NCBI RefSeq assembly: GCF_009389715.1
Contig: NC_052409.1
Span: 4,019,775 to 4,083,774 of the forward strand
Source of the DNA: Phoenix dactylifera
Lineage: Eukaryota > Streptophyta > Magnoliopsida > Arecales > Arecaceae
Length of the DNA: 64,000 nucleotides
Direction of reading: 5' to 3'
Position numbers and translations under genes: made by a program. Position 1 is the first letter of the stretch. Each line of letters starts with the position of its first letter. Of this stretch, positions 60,301-64,000 are shown piece by piece. The notes beneath the pieces were generated by a model, which saw only the letters and a list, made by a program, of their open reading frames with translations, ran no database searches and was not told where the DNA came from.

Positions 60301-60688
60301 ATGTCAGCTTCTCAAACCCAGCATAAACATGGTTACCATTATGTTCGATCCGGTAAGATTATGTATGATTACTTACTGAGCCGTGTAGCTCATATCCATT
60401 CATTTACTTTTTCTTTCAGATCCTCATCACTGATAGCTGCCAGAGACACGTTAATTTGGTATCAGGGCTTCTTTCTTTTGGAGTAAAGCAAGTATACTTT
60501 TGTGTACATAAACTACATAGAAGCTCTGTATTTGGGTACTGACCAGCATGTTGTACTAAGAATGTTTTCATATGAAAAAAATTGGTTGGTTTGGCTACCC
60601 TGTTACCCAGGTATGAGGCTGCGTGCTATTGTGGGCGGTAGTCGGCAATAGCACGGCCGTGTCACGGATCCGGGTCCGGGGCGTGACA
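57315..60688 (+). mobile_element. Solo LTR, 3,374 bp, Ty3 chromovirus (Tekay/Del-like) type
   Basis: Bounded by TGTGAGGACC and GGGGCGTGACA, flanked by the 5-bp target duplication TTGTG (57310-57314 and 60689-60693). The GGGGCGTGACA end and a TTACTGAGCCGTGTAGCTCA block near 60371-60390 are features I associate with long Tekay/Del LTRs. No gag or pol sequence lies between the ends, so it is a solo LTR left by recombination. The U3-like half holds three GC/GA-rich tandem units. Orientation is inferred from the position of the conserved end. It splits a LINE, and removing it with one TTGTG restores the LINE reading frame. Confidence 0.75.
57831..58810. repeat. Three tandem units of GC-rich plus GA-rich sequence inside the solo LTR
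   Basis: Units begin with GGGGACTCA-type sequence at about 57831, 58097 and 58418 (spacings 266 and 321 bp). Each has a GC-rich half (CGGCTTCGGCCGCGAG-like words, CGGCCGAGG) and an AG-rich half (GGAAGCT...GGGAAGAAGAAG). The last AG half decays into an A/G run to 58810. Long apparent reading frames on both strands here are by-products of this composition. Confidence 0.75.
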
Positions 60689-60693
60689 TTGTG

Positions 60694-60865
60694 CATAACC
60701 CAGCCCAACCCATATTGCTCTCAACTTCGCCTCCGGAACAAAAGTGTTGAAGATCCGGCACCCACCAGCAGCAACTACCCTAGAGTTCGGGCCCCTAATG
60801 ATGAAGCCTACACTACCTCGTTTGCCACCATCAAGCATGCATTCATCAAAATTGATCTTGAAAAA
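60694..60865 (-). mobile_element. LINE remnant, 5' side of RNase H domain (split by solo LTR)
   Basis: Minus-strand frame reads FFKINFDECMLDGGKRGS, then GFIIRGPNSRVVAAGGC and FNTFVPEAELRAIW up to the LTR junction. This is the RNase H start of the same LINE as 57041-57314. Its own left-hand ORF2 sequence is missing and the chromovirus LTR begins close by. Confidence 0.65.
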
Positions 60866-61310
60866 ATTCGAAAGTGAGAACTTTCAAATGAAAAATATCA
60901 TCCAAAACGTTACAAGAGCAGAAGTAAATTTTTAGGTGCCCCAAGCTATCAAACTCCATCCCATGGATCAGACCTTTTCTACGGGCTCGCTATACGACAA
61001 AGATGGATGAAGGGCTGCTCTCTTTTGATGCAGGACAACTGCAGGAAGAAGAGGGAAGGGGGAAGAAGAGGAGGGGAAGAAGAAGAGGGGAAAAAGAGAA
61101 GGGGAAGAAGAAGACAAGGAGGCTAATTTTCATTCATCATCATTCATTAAAAAAAAATAACAAATGCATGCCCTATATATATATAGGGCCACCAAATAAC
61201 AAATAAGTCCCAACAAAAAAAAAAAAACAATTCGAAAGAGGTCCTCACAAGACAATATGCAAACTAATCCTATCCACATAAAATAAATAATAATAAAAGA
61301 AAAACATCAA
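60694..61310. other. Junction zone between LINE and chromovirus
   Basis: No host gene. The LINE part ends near 60865 and the remainder belongs to the chromovirus 3' end. Confidence 0.4.
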
Positions 61311-61402
61311 TCAATCCAGCCACAATGAAAGTGGCTGGACCGTCTTCCTGCGACAACCATAATCCCGCAAAATAATCAGTCCAGTATTCGTGTCCGCACC
61401 AA
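60870..61402 (-). mobile_element. Probable 3' LTR of the chromovirus
   Basis: Lies downstream of pol in the minus sense. A purine-rich GGGGGGAG at about 61404-61412 could be the polypurine tract. A TATA box CCTATATATATATAGG is at about 61172-61187, and long CT-rich sequence follows (plus-strand AGAAGAGG repeats 61050-61120). The exact ends are not resolved, because the 5' LTR is outside the window and cannot be compared. Confidence 0.45.
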
Positions 61403-64000
61403 CTCCCCCCGGGTAAGAAGAAGTCGACCCCGACGAATGACTCTGGTAGTACTCCAAAAGATCTGGGTCAATGCGCTGTAACTCCGCACGGGTAATCCAT
61501 GTAGTATCAGACTCCGGGCGTCCTCGCCAACGAACCAGAAAATGCTGAACACCCCCATCACTGGTAGAAACAGTCTGCTCATCTAAAATGGCAACAATAT
61601 GTTCTTTTTGTGCTGGCGGTAAAGCTAGCTTGGTCGGGGATGGGATGGAATCAAGAGGAGGAGTATCATCAAGCTCAAGTGATGGCGGAGCGAAAGGATC
61701 AGTAGGAATAGAAAGGGGGCCCTTGTAAGCAACCAAATCCTCAATATTAAAAGTGGAGCTAATACCAAAATCAGAGGGAAGATCAAGAACGTAAGCATTA
61801 GTACCCACGCGTTGCAATACCCGAAAGGGCCCAGCACTACGAGCCTGCAGTTTCTTGACGGTTCCAGATGGAAACCGCTCAGGCCGAATACGTATCATCA
61901 CATAATCCCCAGTTTGAAATGATTTATCTCGCTTATGAGAATCAGCTTGTAGCTTATATTGAGCATTACTCATATGAATGCGCTTGCTAATTTCCTGATG
62001 CAGATTATGAATGTGCTGTGCAAATGCATGTGCAGACTCAGAAATGCGAATATGGGGGGACATAGGTAGAAGATCTACAGGTTTGCGAGCTTTATAACCA
62101 TGGACCACTTCGAATGGACTCATCCCGATAGATCTATTGACTGACGAATTATATGCAAATTGGGCGACAGGCAGAATAGAATCCCAGTTACGATTGTGAT
62201 CCCCGACTAGACTACGCAGAAGGTTACCTAGACTTCGGTTGACGACTTCGGTTTGGCCATCGGTTTGAGGATGATAAGCCGTAGAAAATTTAAGTTTGGT
62301 GCCAACCAGATGCCACAAGGTTTTCCAAAAATAGCTCATGAAACGGACATTCCTATCGGAGACAATGGTTTTTGGTAAACCGTATAACTTAACAATCTCA
62401 TCAAAAAATATCTTGGCTACTCGAGAGGCATCAGAAGTTTTGGAACAAGGAAGGAAGTGGGCCATTTTAGAAAAAACGATCCACAACCACAAAAATGGAG
62501 TCATGTTTCCGAAATGTGCGAGGAAGGCCGAGTACGAAGTCGATACTAAGGTCAAGCCAAGGGCGATCTGGGACAGGTAACGGAGTGTATAGGCCAGTAT
62601 TTTGTTTTTTGTGCTTAGCTAGTTGACACGTGCGACACTGTCCCACAATTTTAGCAACATCCCGTTTCAAACTTGGCCAAAAAAATTGACGTTCAACTTC
62701 TTCTATGGTCTTATCACGGCCAAAATGTCCAGAGAGACCACCGGCATGTACTTCCCATATCAAGAAATCGCGCACGGAAGTGCGCGGAATGCAGAGCTTG
62801 GAAGCTTTGAACAAGTACCCGTCTTGTAGATAAACACCATCAATCAAAGGTCCTTGTCCATCAGCAAGGGCATTATAGAGTTGGCCAAAATCTGGGCAAG
62901 ACAAGTAATCGAGCTTAAGTCTATCAAAACCGGTGATGGAAACAGACATGGCGGACAACAGAGTTACTCGACGACTTAACGCATCAGCAGCTTTGTTCGC
63001 AGCACCCGACATATGCTTGAGGACAAAAGTGTAATCCTGGAGGAACTGAACCCACTTGGCATGTCGATGATTAAGTTTTTTCTGGGAATTAAGAAAACGA
63101 AGTGCTTCATGGTCAGAATAGAGAACAAATTCATTAGGAAGGAGATAATGTCGCCAATACCGTAGGGCCTGGACTATGGCATAAAATTTCTTGTCATAGG
63201 TGGAATATCTTTGTCTAGCCTCATTCAGCTTTTCACTAAAATAGGCTATAGGATGACGTTCTTGACTAAGCACACCACCTATTCCTAAGCCAGATGCATC
63301 ACATTCCACCTCAAAAACTTTGTTAAAATCAGGGAGTCGCATAACTGGCGCTTCCGTCATTTTTTTCTTAATGTCATTAAATGCTTTAGCGGCTGCGCGT
63401 GTCCACTGAAAATCACCTCGTTTAAGACAATCAGTGATAGGTGACATAAGTGTACTGAAGCCCTTAATGAAACGACGGTAAAATGTGGCCAGGCCGTGAA
63501 AACTACGGATGTCAGTAATATTCCTAGGTTCAGGCCATTCAACAATTGCGGTGATTTTCGCAGGATCAGCAGATAAACCCTCAGAGGAGACTATATACCC
63601 TAAGAAGTTTACGTGAGTAGTGAAAAATGAACACTTCTTAAGGTTAGCATAGAGGCTCTCGTTGCGTAAAGTCGTACAAACTTGCCTTAAATGGCCTAAA
63701 TGTTGCTCTTTAGTTTGACTATAAATAAGGATATCGTCAAAGTACACGACTAAAAATTTGCCCATAAAAGGTCGGAGTACTTGAGTCATTACTCGCATAA
63801 ATGTACTTGGAGCGTTTGAGAGGCCGAAAGGCATTACCAGCCACTCATAGAGGCCATCTTTTGTCTTGAAGGCTGTCTTCCATTCATCTCCTGGACGAAT
63901 CCGGATTTGATGGTAGCCACTTTTTAAGTCAATCTTGGAGAAAATCGAGGCACCTGCCATCATATCCAGCATATCGTCGAGCCGGGGAATAGGAAAACGG
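61311..64000 (-). mobile_element. Ty3-type chromovirus pol (RT, RNase H, integrase, chromodomain), partial
   Basis: Retrotransposon polyprotein read right to left and open at the window edge. Reverse transcriptase starts before 64000 and shows [11 protein letters not shown] and the catalytic [11 protein letters not shown]. RNase H has [16 protein letters not shown] and [10 protein letters not shown], and the integrase zinc-binding region has GHFGRD and CRTCQLAKH. The first frame ends at 62467. Pol continues in the next frame (to a stop at 61311-61313) with integrase core residues in IVSDRNVRF and QTDGQTEVVNR, and a C-terminal chromodomain (FLVRWRGRPESDTTWI, DPDLLEYY). The frames meet at a T run near 62470 with one extra base. 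The chromodomain type suggests a Galadriel-like clade, by inference. The low number of lesions points to a fairly recent insertion. Confidence 0.9.

Noticed and set aside
60455-60475. TTGGTATCAGGGCTTC, resembling a tRNA-Met primer binding site
   Set aside because: It lies inside the LTR, 220 bp before the defined GTGACA end with its target duplication, so it is not next to an LTR end. Similarity is probably chance.

Overview
The window is nuclear DNA of a flowering plant. It has split genes with GT-AG introns of 80 bp to over 3 kb, plastid-targeted and other plant-specific protein families, and a dense layer of LINE, SINE, MITE and LTR-retrotransposon remnants. Some first exons are very GC/CT-rich and several copies of one tRNA-derived SINE family are present. 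Both fit a monocot, and I suspect a palm-like genome, but that is inference from general look and not from a species-specific marker.

Layout, left to right. (1) 1-5000, minus: N-terminal 314 codons of splicing factor SF3B2, gene running off the left edge. (2) 5001-7962: intergenic, with a LINE RNase H remnant. (3) 7963-18650, minus: complete 14-exon sucrose transporter of the long-loop SUC3/SUT2 type (rice name SUT4). (4) 18651-22682: a 4 kb divergent promoter region holding a MITE with a SINE nested in it and a decayed LINE. (5) 22683-24995, plus: two-exon polyol transporter 4-like gene. (6) 27300-34152, minus: seven-exon prolyl 4-hydroxylase, with a 424-bp tandem duplication that copies part of one exon. 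(7) 34650-35915: two LINE remnants in opposite orientation, one split by a SINE. (8) 36625-39595, plus: plastid SufD (ABCI7). (9) 43103-47234, plus: clathrin light chain, with a SINE ending about 190 bp before its start codon. (10) 48471-49040, minus: decayed EB1 (microtubule plus-end protein) fragment. (11) 51826-53662, minus: TSJT1/DUF3700 (YGL-LRDR) protein with an apparent GC-AG first intron and a SINE in intron 3. (12) 55000-64000: retroelement territory. It has a LINE split by a 3,374-bp solo LTR with a 5-bp target duplication, then a minus-strand chromovirus (Ty3 type) whose pol gene is intact except for one base in a T run.

The host genes are mostly housekeeping and do not form an operon-like unit. 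The one functional echo is the head-to-head placement of a sucrose transporter and a polyol transporter. The most notable signals are the SINE family, with three copies carrying exact 12-16 bp target duplications; two small tandem duplications that duplicate splice sites (37 bp at an SF3B2 donor, 424 bp at a prolyl hydroxylase acceptor); and G-rich tracts at the translation starts of both sugar transporters. No CRISPR array, rRNA or free-standing tRNA gene was seen.
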